From Spirochaetaceae bacterium (GTDB taxonomy: Bacteria; Spirochaetota; Spirochaetia; DSM-27196; Salinispiraceae), in contig SKVS01000174.1 of the NCBI GenBank assembly GCA_007129335.1, positions 1 through 6,362 on the forward strand: 6,362 bases of DNA. Reading direction: 5' to 3'. The translations under genes and the position numbers were made by a program. Shown piece by piece: positions 1 to 6,362 of the stretch (position 1 is the stretch's first letter; each line of letters opens with the position of its first letter). Below the pieces are notes generated by a model. That model worked only from the letters and a program-made list of their open reading frames with translations, had not been told where the DNA came from and ran no database searches.

Positions 1-1
1 A

Positions 2-1159
2 ACCTGTATTTCCCAGTATCTTGCCGCCCTGGATGCGGGTGCCGACGGTATAGACCTTTCCATGGCTCCAGTATCCGGAGGTACCTGCCAGAGCGATGTT
101 ATTTCCATGTGGCACGCCTTGAGGGGATCGGATTACGACCTGGGAATAGATGTAGATAAAATGCGGGATGCGGAAGAAGTGTTCAAGGAGTGTATGAAAG
201 ACTACTTCATGCCACCGGAAGCCAAGGCCGTGGAACCGCTTATTCCCTTTTCTCCTATGCCCGGAGGAGCCTTGACTGCTAATACTCAAATGCTCAGGGA
301 CAACAATATGATGGACCGGTACCCGGAAATTATCAAAAACATGTCCGAGGTAGTGAAACTCGGAGGATTCGGTACCTCCGTTACCCCGGTTTCCCAGTTT
401 TATTTCCAGCAGGCTTTCAACAATACTATGTTCGGACCATGGGAAAAAATTGCCGATGGTTACGGAAAAATGGTACTGGGATATTTCGGTAAAACCCCCA
501 TGCCTCCAGATCCGGAAATTGTCAAGATCTGTTCCAAACAAATGGGGCTCGAACCTACCACCGAGTTGGTGGTGGATATTAACGAAAAGGATCCGACCAA
601 GGGAAGGGCCGCTGCTTCTGCCATGCTGAAGGAGGCCGGACTGCCGGAAAGCGATGAGAATATTTTCATTGCAGCCACCTGTAAGGAAAAAGGTGTTCAG
701 TTCCTCCTGGGCAAGGCCGTGGTCAATGTACGCAAGAATGCTCCAGAAACAGGTTCAGCCCAGCCCCTCCAGGGTGGAACCTCGTCGGGGCCCGCGGGCT
801 ATTCGGTTAAGGTAGACGGAAAAGAATACAAGGTCACTATTACCCCCGATGGAAAAGCCCGGGTCAACGGGAAAGAATTTGTTGTCAGCACTGCTGAAGC
901 CGGTGCGGATGGGGGAGCTGCTTCTCAAAGCGAACCCCAGGGAGAAGCAACTCCCGTAAACGCCCCACTTCCTGGTTTGGTGCTGCGGATTCTCAAAAAA
1001 GAAGGGGAAGCGGTAGAGAAGGACGAGGCCATTATGGTGTTGGAAGCCATGAAAATGGAGACCGAAATTCAAAGTCCCGTGGCCGGTACCATTGGAAGCA
1101 TCAAGGTGGATGCCCACCAGCAGGTTCAGGGGGGAGACACCCTGGCGGAAATTTACTAA
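2..1159 (+). CDS. oadA: Oxaloacetate decarboxylase alpha subunit (carboxyltransferase plus biotinyl domain), 5' end missing
   Basis: The frame is already open at base 2 and reads TCISQYLAALDAGADGIDLS into the first ATG (62), so that ATG is internal; 385 residues are visible of a protein usually near 600. Numbered from that Met, residues 1 to about 230 are the C-terminal part of the PYC/OADA carboxyltransferase domain, recognised by AGADGIDLSMAPVSGGT, MPGGALTAN, GTSVTPVSQ and GYFGKTPMPPDPE. After a linker with small beta-rich segments, residues about 300-365 form the biotinyl domain, with APLPG and the biotinylation motif EAMKMET. The acceptor lysine is residue 331 (codon 1052-1054), 35 residues from the C-terminus as is usual. 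By family knowledge this subunit transfers CO2 from oxaloacetate to biotin on the cytoplasmic face and hands it to OadB. The metal-binding HxH motif lies upstream of the window. Pyruvate carboxylase subunit B is an alternative, but the adjacent oadB favours the decarboxylase. Confidence 0.93.
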   Translation, partial: TCISQYLAALDAGADGIDLSMAPVSGGTCQSDVISMWHALRGSDYDLGIDVDKMRDAEEVFKECMKDYFMPPEAKAVEPLIPFSPMPGGALTANTQMLRDNNMMDRYPEIIKNMSEVVKLGGFGTSVTPVSQFYFQQAFNNTMFGPWEKIADGYGKMVLGYFGKTPMPPDPEIVKICSKQMGLEPTTELVVDINEKDPTKGRAAASAMLKEAGLPESDENIFIAATCKEKGVQFLLGKAVVNVRKNAPETGSAQPLQGGTSSGPAGYSVKVDGKEYKVTITPDGKARVNGKEFVVSTAEAGADGGAASQSEPQGEATPVNAPLPGLVLRILKKEGEAVEKDEAIMVLEAMKMETEIQSPVAGTIGSIKVDAHQQVQGGDTLAEIY

Positions 1160-1164
1160 ATCCT

Positions 1165-1169
1165 GGAGG
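1165..1169 (+). promoter_or_regulatory. Ribosome binding site of oadB
   Basis: GGAGG lies 5 bases before the ATG at 1175, inside the 15-bp gap after the oadA stop. This is a strong, well-placed Shine-Dalgarno sequence and fixes the oadB start. The short gap implies one transcript for both subunits. Confidence 0.85.
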
Positions 1170-1174
1170 ATTAC

Positions 1175-2353
1175 ATGGATCTTGGAACATCCTTAGCACA
1201 ACTTTGGGAATCCACCGGAATATACGGATTTTTCCACTCAGATATGAGACTCCTGGGCTTTCTCCCGGGAGAAGCTGTAATGATTGTCATTGGCTTGGTG
1301 CTGCTGTATTTGGGGATTGCAAAAAAATTCGAACCCCTTCTGCTCGTACCTATTGGTTTTGGAGGAGTCCTGGCAAACGTTCCCTTGGTTGGAATTTCCG
1401 GGGCCGAGGGCTTTCTGGGTATTATTTACGGCTTTGGTATTGCCAACGGATTATTTCCCCTCATGATTTTCATGGGGGTTGGGGCCATGACCGACTTTGG
1501 ACCCCTGCTTGCCCACCCTAAAACCGCCCTGCTGGGAGCTGCGGCCCAGTTTGGTATCTTTTTTACCCTGATTTCCGCTTTAGTAGCATCGAAATTTGTC
1601 CCTGGGTTGTCCTATACGGTAGAACAGGCATCTGCCATTAGTATTATTGGCGGGGCCGACGGACCAACTGCGATCTTCGCCGCTACCCGCCTGGCTCCGG
1701 AACTCTTAGGGGCAATAGCCGTGGCAGCCTATTCCTACATGGCGCTGGTTCCTATTATTCAGCCTCCTATTATGAAACTGTTTACCACCAAAGCCGAGCG
1801 GCAAATAGTAATGAAGCAGCTGCGTCATGTGAGCAAGAGGGAAAAAATTCTGTTCCCCTTGGTAGTTCTTGCCCTGTGTATTCTCTTCCTTCCTGCAGCA
1901 ACACCCCTCATTGGGGCTCTTATGTTCGGGAACCTGGCGAAAGAATCGGGGGTAGTGGACCGGCTGTCGGATACCATGCAGAATGCTCTTATAAATATTG
2001 TTACGATTCTTCTTGGTCTTGCAGTAGGTTCTCGGTTGCAGGCCGAAACCTTTCTTCAGCCCGCCACCCTTGGAATAATTCTTTTGGGTCTTATAGCCTT
2101 TGCAATAGGTACTGCTACGGGCTTGTTGCTCGCCAAAGTTATGAACAAGTTTTCCAAAGATCCTATTAATCCACTCATTGGCGCTGCTGGTGTGTCCGCG
2201 GTTCCTATGGCTGCCCGGGTTGTAAGCAAGGTCGGACAACAGGAGAATCCCCAGAACGTATTGCTCATGCATGCCATGGGTCCTAATGTGGCGGGGGTTA
2301 TTGGTTCGGCTGTGGCCGCGGGAATTCTCATGGCTCTGAATGGAGTTCTGTAA
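1175..2353 (+). CDS. oadB: Oxaloacetate decarboxylase beta subunit, Na+-pumping integral membrane protein
   Basis: This 392-residue, very hydrophobic protein belongs to the OadB/MmdB/GcdB family. It decarboxylates the carboxybiotin carried by the alpha subunit and couples this to Na+ export across the inner membrane. Diagnostic stretches are [51 protein letters not shown] and [18 protein letters not shown]. From memory, the residues shown to matter in the Klebsiella subunit are D203, Y229, N373, G377, S382 and R389. Here D162, Y188, N332, G336, S341 and R348 match all six with a constant offset of 41, so the pump should be functional. The 41-residue difference agrees with a shorter N-terminus than the 433-residue Klebsiella protein. 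The neighbouring oadA has a pyruvate/oxaloacetate-type carboxyltransferase, which favours oxaloacetate over methylmalonyl-CoA or glutaconyl-CoA as substrate. The start is supported by GGAGG 5 bases upstream. Confidence 0.95.
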   Translation: MDLGTSLAQLWESTGIYGFFHSDMRLLGFLPGEAVMIVIGLVLLYLGIAKKFEPLLLVPIGFGGVLANVPLVGISGAEGFLGIIYGFGIANGLFPLMIFMGVGAMTDFGPLLAHPKTALLGAAAQFGIFFTLISALVASKFVPGLSYTVEQASAISIIGGADGPTAIFAATRLAPELLGAIAVAAYSYMALVPIIQPPIMKLFTTKAERQIVMKQLRHVSKREKILFPLVVLALCILFLPAATPLIGALMFGNLAKESGVVDRLSDTMQNALINIVTILLGLAVGSRLQAETFLQPATLGIILLGLIAFAIGTATGLLLAKVMNKFSKDPINPLIGAAGVSAVPMAARVVSKVGQQENPQNVLLMHAMGPNVAGVIGSAVAAGILMALNGVL

Positions 2354-2405
2354 TATTGGCTTCTAGGGGTAGGGAAAACCTTGGCAAATTGGTTACAATA
2401 GGAGT
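2354..2405 (+). promoter_or_regulatory. Gap between oadB and the kinase gene, with possible weak promoter and close-set RBS
   Basis: No hairpin followed by a T-run is visible here, so read-through from oadB is possible. TACAAT at 2394-2399 resembles a sigma-70 -10 box, but no good -35 box sits 16-18 bases upstream (TTGGCA at 2381-2386 is only 7 bases away). AGGAG at 2400-2404 is the only Shine-Dalgarno-like sequence near the next start, and only one base separates it from the ATG. If the hexamer were a real -10 box, transcription would begin at or next to the start codon. All of this is tentative. Confidence 0.3.
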
Positions 2406-4775
2406 ATGGGCAAAATAAAAACCATACCCGGGAAATGGTTCGTCCTGGCAGGATTCGTATCGCTCCTATGGGTCCTGGCTCTCTTTTTTGCAGGCACGAA
2501 TTATGCCCGGGTAACCGAATCGTATTTAGCTTCAGAAATTGAAGCATTTCACCACCATACTAAAGCTGTGTTGGACACCTATGCCCTCTTTGCCCAGTAT
2601 ATTTTTACCCAGGCGGTAGACGTTCCCCATGTTCAGGAACTCATGTATGGTGCGTTTGGAGCACCGCCTGGCGAGCAGGCTGACTACAGAGAACAGTTGT
2701 ACGCGGAATTGGAAACAACCTACCAGAGTATAACCGGGTATAATTTTCGCCAACTCCATTTCCATTTTCCCGATGGGACGAGCTTTCTCCGGTTCCATGC
2801 CCCCGACATTTTCGGCGATTCCCTCATGGAAATTCGGGATTCAATCCGTATTGCTAATACAGACCTGCGTAAAGTACAGGGTTTCGAAGAAGGGCGGATA
2901 TACAACGGCTACCGATATGTTTTTCCCCTTTTTCACGGAGATATTCATGTTGGGTCGGTAGAGGTTTCTACCTCTCTTGCCAGTATGATAGAAATTTTGA
3001 CCGAATTGAATCCCCGAAAAAGTATTTTTTTCCTCCTTTCCCGCTCCATTGTAGAAGGTTTGGTGTTCCAGGAGTTTCAAAAGAACTACTCGGTTACCCG
3101 CTTGAGTCCGGAATTTGTTTTCGATAACCAGGTTCATGCCATTTCCCTGAGAGAATGTGAATGCGGTTTTCTTGATTTTCTCGATATAGATGAAATGTTT
3201 GCCCAGGCAGGAAAGGAAATTCAGGGATCCCTGGAGACCTTGCAGAACCAGAGCCATGTGTTTACATTCGGAGGTGTACGGTATTTATTGCAGTTTATTC
3301 TGCTAACCAATATTACCGACCAACCGGTAGGTTATTTTTTTACAATAAGCGAAGACCGGGTCTACACCCTTCTGCGGGCTTCAATTTTTGTTCAATCTCT
3401 GCTCATTACTCTGGTTTTCATCCTCTTTCTCCTGTTCTCTTTCTTTGTCCTGCGAAGCCGGGAAAAATTGATTCAAGCGGTCTTTCAAGCAGAGGAAGCG
3501 AGCAAGGCAAAAAGTCAGTTTCTGGCAAACATGAGTCACGAAATCCGAACACCCCTGAATGGAATGCTGGGCTTTACGGAAATGCTGAAAATGACTAATC
3601 TCGATCCTCTTCAGACCCAATACGCCGAAAATGCCTATACGTCGGGAAAACTCCTGTATGAAATAATCAATGAAATTCTGGACTTTTCTAAAATAGAAGC
3701 AGGTCGACTGGAACTGGAACTCATACCGGTGGATCTGGCAAAGCTGGTGCGGGAAACCGGGGAAATTCTTCGTTACCAGGCCAACGAGAAGGGTCTGTCT
3801 TTAATGGTGGAAATCGAACCGGGTATTCATCCCTTTGTTACTGCGGATCCTACAAGAATCAAGCAAATCCTGGTTAACCTCCTGAGCAATGCAGTTAAGT
3901 TTACCCAGTCCGGCCAGATTATTCTTGGTCTTGCATCCGCACCCGGTATAGAAGGGACAGAACTGTATCGTTTCCGGGTAACCGATACGGGTATGGGAAT
4001 TGATCGGGAAGTGCAGGAATTGTTGTTTGTGCCTTTTTACCAGGCTGATTCTTCCACCACCCGGAAATTTGGGGGTACGGGACTTGGATTGGTTATTTGT
4101 CAGCTCCTGTTGAAAAAAATGAACAGCACCCTCGGGGTTCAGAGTAAACCCGGGAAGGGTTCCACCTTTGCCTTCCAACTGGAGCTTCCTAAGGTCCCCG
4201 AATACCAGGTTCTGGCCAGGAGGGGGTCAGAGAGGAATACTTTTTCCCCAGACCAGAACCAAAAAGAGCAGAACCAAACCGAACAGAACCAGACAGAAGA
4301 ATCCGGCACAACACGGGAAGGAAACTACCAGGAGCCCGCAATGGGAAGCACAGATCAATCTTCAAGTCATGGAATAATGTCCGGCTGCCGCATACTTATT
4401 GCTGAAGATGTTAAAATGAATGCCCTGCTGTTAAAAAGTTTTCTTACGACCCTGTTGAAGGAACCGGACCTGAGCTTCGCAGAAAACGGGAAAATTGCTG
4501 TTAATCTTGCCCGGGAACAGGAATTCCATATCATATTCATGGATGTTCAAATGCCCGAAGTTGATGGAATTGAGGCAACGAAAGAAATTCGCCAAATCCA
4601 GAAGGAGCAGGGACTCCACACCCCGATTATTGCTCTGACCGCCGGGGTCATTAAAGAAGAACGGGATGCCTGTATTGAAGCTGGAATGGATGGGTTCATT
4701 GGTAAACCCGTGAGCATGGAAGTACTCAAGAATGCCCTGAAAGAGTTTTGTAGCTATGGGAAGGATGAACGGTGA
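2406..4775 (+). CDS. Membrane hybrid sensor histidine kinase (Cache-like sensor, HisKA, HATPase, receiver)
   Basis: The protein has 789 residues. A membrane segment at about 11-29 and another at 327-349 enclose an extracytoplasmic sensor of about 295 residues. Its stretch FHFPDGTSFLRFH (119-131), then FGD (136-138) and GYRYVFPLF (168-176), resembles the double-Cache sensor of the dCache_3 type. No HAMP or PAS domain is evident, and a short helix leads straight into HisKA. The phospho-accepting His is H378 in FLANMSHEIRTPLNG. The ATPase has the N box (N491, N495), DTGMGI (D527) and FGGTGLGL (555-562). After a Q/N/E/T-rich linker comes a receiver from about 660, with acidic E667/D668, phospho-acceptor D713 in FMDVQMP, T745 and K767. 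Every catalytic residue is present, so kinase and receiver should be active. There is no HPt or DNA-binding domain, so a separate HPt partner is probably needed. The ligand cannot be inferred. The ATG is the first possible start after the in-frame stop at 2370-2372, but its ribosome site is poorly spaced. The 3' end overlaps the helicase gene by 4 bp. Confidence 0.93.
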   Translation: MGKIKTIPGKWFVLAGFVSLLWVLALFFAGTNYARVTESYLASEIEAFHHHTKAVLDTYALFAQYIFTQAVDVPHVQELMYGAFGAPPGEQADYREQLYAELETTYQSITGYNFRQLHFHFPDGTSFLRFHAPDIFGDSLMEIRDSIRIANTDLRKVQGFEEGRIYNGYRYVFPLFHGDIHVGSVEVSTSLASMIEILTELNPRKSIFFLLSRSIVEGLVFQEFQKNYSVTRLSPEFVFDNQVHAISLRECECGFLDFLDIDEMFAQAGKEIQGSLETLQNQSHVFTFGGVRYLLQFILLTNITDQPVGYFFTISEDRVYTLLRASIFVQSLLITLVFILFLLFSFFVLRSREKLIQAVFQAEEASKAKSQFLANMSHEIRTPLNGMLGFTEMLKMTNLDPLQTQYAENAYTSGKLLYEIINEILDFSKIEAGRLELELIPVDLAKLVRETGEILRYQANEKGLSLMVEIEPGIHPFVTADPTRIKQILVNLLSNAVKFTQSGQIILGLASAPGIEGTELYRFRVTDTGMGIDREVQELLFVPFYQADSSTTRKFGGTGLGLVICQLLLKKMNSTLGVQSKPGKGSTFAFQLELPKVPEYQVLARRGSERNTFSPDQNQKEQNQTEQNQTEESGTTREGNYQEPAMGSTDQSSSHGIMSGCRILIAEDVKMNALLLKSFLTTLLKEPDLSFAENGKIAVNLAREQEFHIIFMDVQMPEVDGIEATKEIRQIQKEQGLHTPIIALTAGVIKEERDACIEAGMDGFIGKPVSMEVLKNALKEFCSYGKDER
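4254..4298 (+). repeat. Three degenerate 15-bp direct repeats in the linker before the receiver
   Basis: Three consecutive in-frame 15-base units begin CAGAACCA and encode QNQKE, QNQTE and QNQTE (residues 617-631 of the kinase). The copies differ at a few bases, so the duplication is not very recent. They lie in a hydrophilic linker of about 60-70 residues between the ATPase and the receiver and probably act as a flexible tether. Because each unit is five codons, copy-number changes would keep the frame. Confidence 0.75.
4761..4765 (+). promoter_or_regulatory. Ribosome binding site deciding the GTG start of the helicase gene
   Basis: AAGGA, inside the last codons of the kinase gene, ends 6 bases before the GTG at 4772. 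The helicase frame is closed by TGA at 4766-4768, so GTG 4772 is the first usable start, and this site supports it over the internal ATG at 4829 (residue 20). The position inside the upstream gene suggests translational coupling. Confidence 0.65.
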
Positions 4776-6362
4776 GTTATCAGCAATCCCTGGAGCGATT
4801 GGAAGCCCTTCTGAACATTGATCCGGGCATGTTCATTCTGGGAACTCACTCCTTTATGGAAATGGTGGCTAATGCCCAGTTAGGTATTGTTCTTGATCCC
4901 CGGGGTTACTCCGATGATACTCGAACCTTCGGTGAAAAGCTGTGGCAGCTCATGGCCTTTCTTCGCCAGAAAAATCCAGACAGCCAATCCCTGGATATTT
5001 CCCGTTACCGGGCCGAGCATAGACTGGCCAATTCAATTCGTCATTTTTTCCTCCAGACAAGTTACGAAGAGGCCCTTGGGGCTGTCCAGAACCTCATTCG
5101 TTTTTGTCAGGTTTTGTCTATTGAATCCCCGGTTCTAGACCGTCTTTCCGGTGGATTGGAAAACTGGACCAAGCGGGAACCGGTCCTGCCGGTAGAACAG
5201 GAACTTGAGGCCGCCCGGGAATCCCTGCGAGCCATGGAGAGCGAGGTCCAACAAATTCAGCAGGAATCCCGTCAGCAGGTTCAGGCACTCTTGCGCATGT
5301 CTACCCTGACCCGTACCCGTCGAGATTTTGAGCAATCCATTCTCAGACTAAGCCGGGACCAGGCCCATGCGGTGTCCCAGCTCGGGGACAACCGTACCTA
5401 CCTGGTAAAGGGGGCAGCGGGCACTGGCAAGACCGTGGTACTGTTGGAAGCTTTGAGACAGCGGGTTTCCCAGCCCGAGCTTCTGAATGATGCCAAGCCC
5501 TTTGCCCTGGTAACCTTTGTAAACACCCTGGTGCGGTATAATCGATACATCAGTGAAATTCTTCGAATACACCATAAATCCACAAGCATTGTAACCGTGG
5601 ATAAGGTACTCTCGGATCTCTTTACCCGGCTTTTCCCTCAAAATCGCTTGATGTATGGAAAACAAGAGGTTCTCCAGACCATGGGTTACATGGACTGTCC
5701 CGAATTTATCGATCAGGACCGGCTCTTTCATGAAATTGACGGTTTTTTATGGAGCTTCTGTATTACCGAAGACGAATACCTTCAGCAGATGATACCCCGA
5801 TCCGGCATGGGCAGGCCCTTGGGCCAGCAGCAGCGCACCCAAATCTGGAAATTTTGTCGGGAGCTGGAAAAGGACCTTGAAGAGTTGGGAACCTTTCCAA
5901 GAAACCTGGCGGTGCTCCGCATGGCCGATGAGCTGGAGAAAAATAAACAGCAGGGAGAGGACATTCTCGTCTACGAAACCCTGTATGTTGATGAGGTACA
6001 GGATCTGAGCCCTGGAGTTCTTCGGCTGTTACGGTTGGTGTGCCGCAATTTGGTTATGGCTGGGGATGTGGATCAGGCCTTGTACGGGGTGCAATCTCCC
6101 TTTGTGAGGGCGGGTATCGATATACGGGGAAAAACCACCGTACTATCCATGAACTTTCGGAATACCGGCCCAATGATTCACCTTGCCCGGGAGTTCCAGG
6201 CCCGTTCTCCCTACTCCAGTGAAGAGCACGGAGAACCGGTGGCCTTTCGCGATGGCCCGCCGGTAGGTTTTTTCCGGGGCCAGGTGGAAGAGCTGAAGGT
6301 TGAGTTGGTTCAGCGCATTCGTTTTTTTCTGGACCAGCTGGAATACGACCCGGAGTCTCTGG
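4772..6362 (+). CDS. UvrD/Rep-like superfamily 1 helicase/ATPase with unrecognised N-terminal domain, 3' end missing
   Basis: The frame is open for 530 codons to the right edge with no stop. It starts at GTG, whose last bases overlap the kinase stop (GTGA). Residues 1 to about 135 form a soluble, mostly helical region I do not recognise; 141-176 (VEQELEAARESLRAMESEVQ and following) look like a coiled coil. A Q-motif-like LSRDQAHAV (193-201) precedes Walker A, GAAGTGKT (214-221, K220). LVTFVNTLVRYN, from 246, fits motif Ia. Motif II is DEVQDL (407-412), motif III GDVDQALYG (431-439), and motif IV NFRNT (461-465, R463). The 187-residue distance from Walker A to DEVQ matches UvrD-type enzymes, and the order is that of SF1 DNA helicases. 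Motifs V and VI must lie beyond the window. The long N-terminal extension with coiled coil loosely recalls HelD-like proteins, while GIDIRG before motif IV recalls UvrD-like helicases of NERD-containing proteins. All visible catalytic residues are intact, so ATPase activity is likely. Substrate and role are unknown. Confidence 0.85.
   Translation, partial: MSYQQSLERLEALLNIDPGMFILGTHSFMEMVANAQLGIVLDPRGYSDDTRTFGEKLWQLMAFLRQKNPDSQSLDISRYRAEHRLANSIRHFFLQTSYEEALGAVQNLIRFCQVLSIESPVLDRLSGGLENWTKREPVLPVEQELEAARESLRAMESEVQQIQQESRQQVQALLRMSTLTRTRRDFEQSILRLSRDQAHAVSQLGDNRTYLVKGAAGTGKTVVLLEALRQRVSQPELLNDAKPFALVTFVNTLVRYNRYISEILRIHHKSTSIVTVDKVLSDLFTRLFPQNRLMYGKQEVLQTMGYMDCPEFIDQDRLFHEIDGFLWSFCITEDEYLQQMIPRSGMGRPLGQQQRTQIWKFCRELEKDLEELGTFPRNLAVLRMADELEKNKQQGEDILVYETLYVDEVQDLSPGVLRLLRLVCRNLVMAGDVDQALYGVQSPFVRAGIDIRGKTTVLSMNFRNTGPMIHLAREFQARSPYSSEEHGEPVAFRDGPPVGFFRGQVEELKVELVQRIRFFLDQLEYDPESL

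Noticed and set aside
62..64. ATG as the start of the first gene
   Set aside because: The same frame is open upstream to base 2 and encodes conserved family sequence (AGADGIDLS), so this Met is internal and the gene begins outside the window.
755..1117. 120-codon minus-strand frame
   Set aside because: It lies wholly inside oadA, opposite the linker and biotinyl domain, and its translation shows no recognisable domain.
1706..2272. 188-codon minus-strand frame, the longest antisense one
   Set aside because: It is entirely opposite oadB. The translation is of odd composition with no motif, while the + strand carries every conserved OadB residue.
2354..2405. Rho-independent terminator after oadB
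   Set aside because: No GC-rich inverted repeat followed by a T-run could be found in these 52 bases.
2056..2547. Minus-strand frame of 163 codons spanning the oadB-kinase gap
   Set aside because: It overlaps two well-supported genes and has no recognisable domain. I checked it because it crosses the intergenic gap.
4765..4821. ATG start overlapping the end of the kinase gene
   Set aside because: This ATG is in another frame and meets a stop after about 18 codons. The GTG at 4772 opens the long helicase frame instead.
5348..5731. Minus-strand frame of 127 codons
   Set aside because: It is antisense to the Walker A region of the helicase, whose motifs on the + strand are unambiguous.
1..6362. 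CRISPR array, tRNA/rRNA, insertion sequence or prophage att site
   Set aside because: The window is almost wholly filled by four same-strand genes. I saw no repeat-spacer pattern, tRNA-like fold, transposase or terminal inverted repeats.

Overview
The window is a compact protein-coding stretch, all on the + strand, with no RNA genes, CRISPR arrays or mobile elements that I can see. It holds four genes. The first runs off the left edge and the last runs off the right edge. Base composition looks near 50% GC. The wording of the decarboxylase alpha subunit reminds me of spirochaete (Treponema/Spirochaeta-type) homologues more than of the enterobacterial enzyme. I therefore favour an anaerobic, fermentative spirochaete, with only moderate confidence and from memory alone.

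Region 1 (2-2353) is a membrane Na+ pump operon. The 3' two-thirds of oadA (oxaloacetate decarboxylase alpha: carboxyltransferase plus biotinyl domain) is followed after 15 bp by a complete oadB, the integral-membrane beta subunit. The alpha subunit moves CO2 from oxaloacetate to its biotin, and the beta subunit decarboxylates carboxybiotin while exporting Na+. All six residues known to matter in the Klebsiella beta subunit are found at one constant offset. The small gamma subunit is not in view; in the classical gene order it would lie just upstream of the window.

Region 2 (2354-2405) is a 52-bp gap with no convincing terminator. It carries a TACAAT hexamer and a Shine-Dalgarno-like AGGAG, both placed unusually close to the next start codon.

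Region 3 (2406-4775) is a complete 789-residue hybrid sensor histidine kinase: two membrane segments around a large Cache-like extracytoplasmic sensor, then HisKA, HATPase and a C-terminal receiver. A short Q/N/E/T-rich repeat lies in the linker before the receiver.

Region 4 (4772 to the right edge) is an open frame of 530 codons without a stop. It starts at GTG, overlaps the kinase stop by 4 bp, and encodes a UvrD/Rep-like superfamily 1 helicase/ATPase with an unrecognised N-terminal domain and a probable coiled coil. The tight coupling of a membrane sensor kinase to a helicase-like ATPase is the least expected part of the window and the best candidate for something undescribed. The sequence alone does not prove a shared function.
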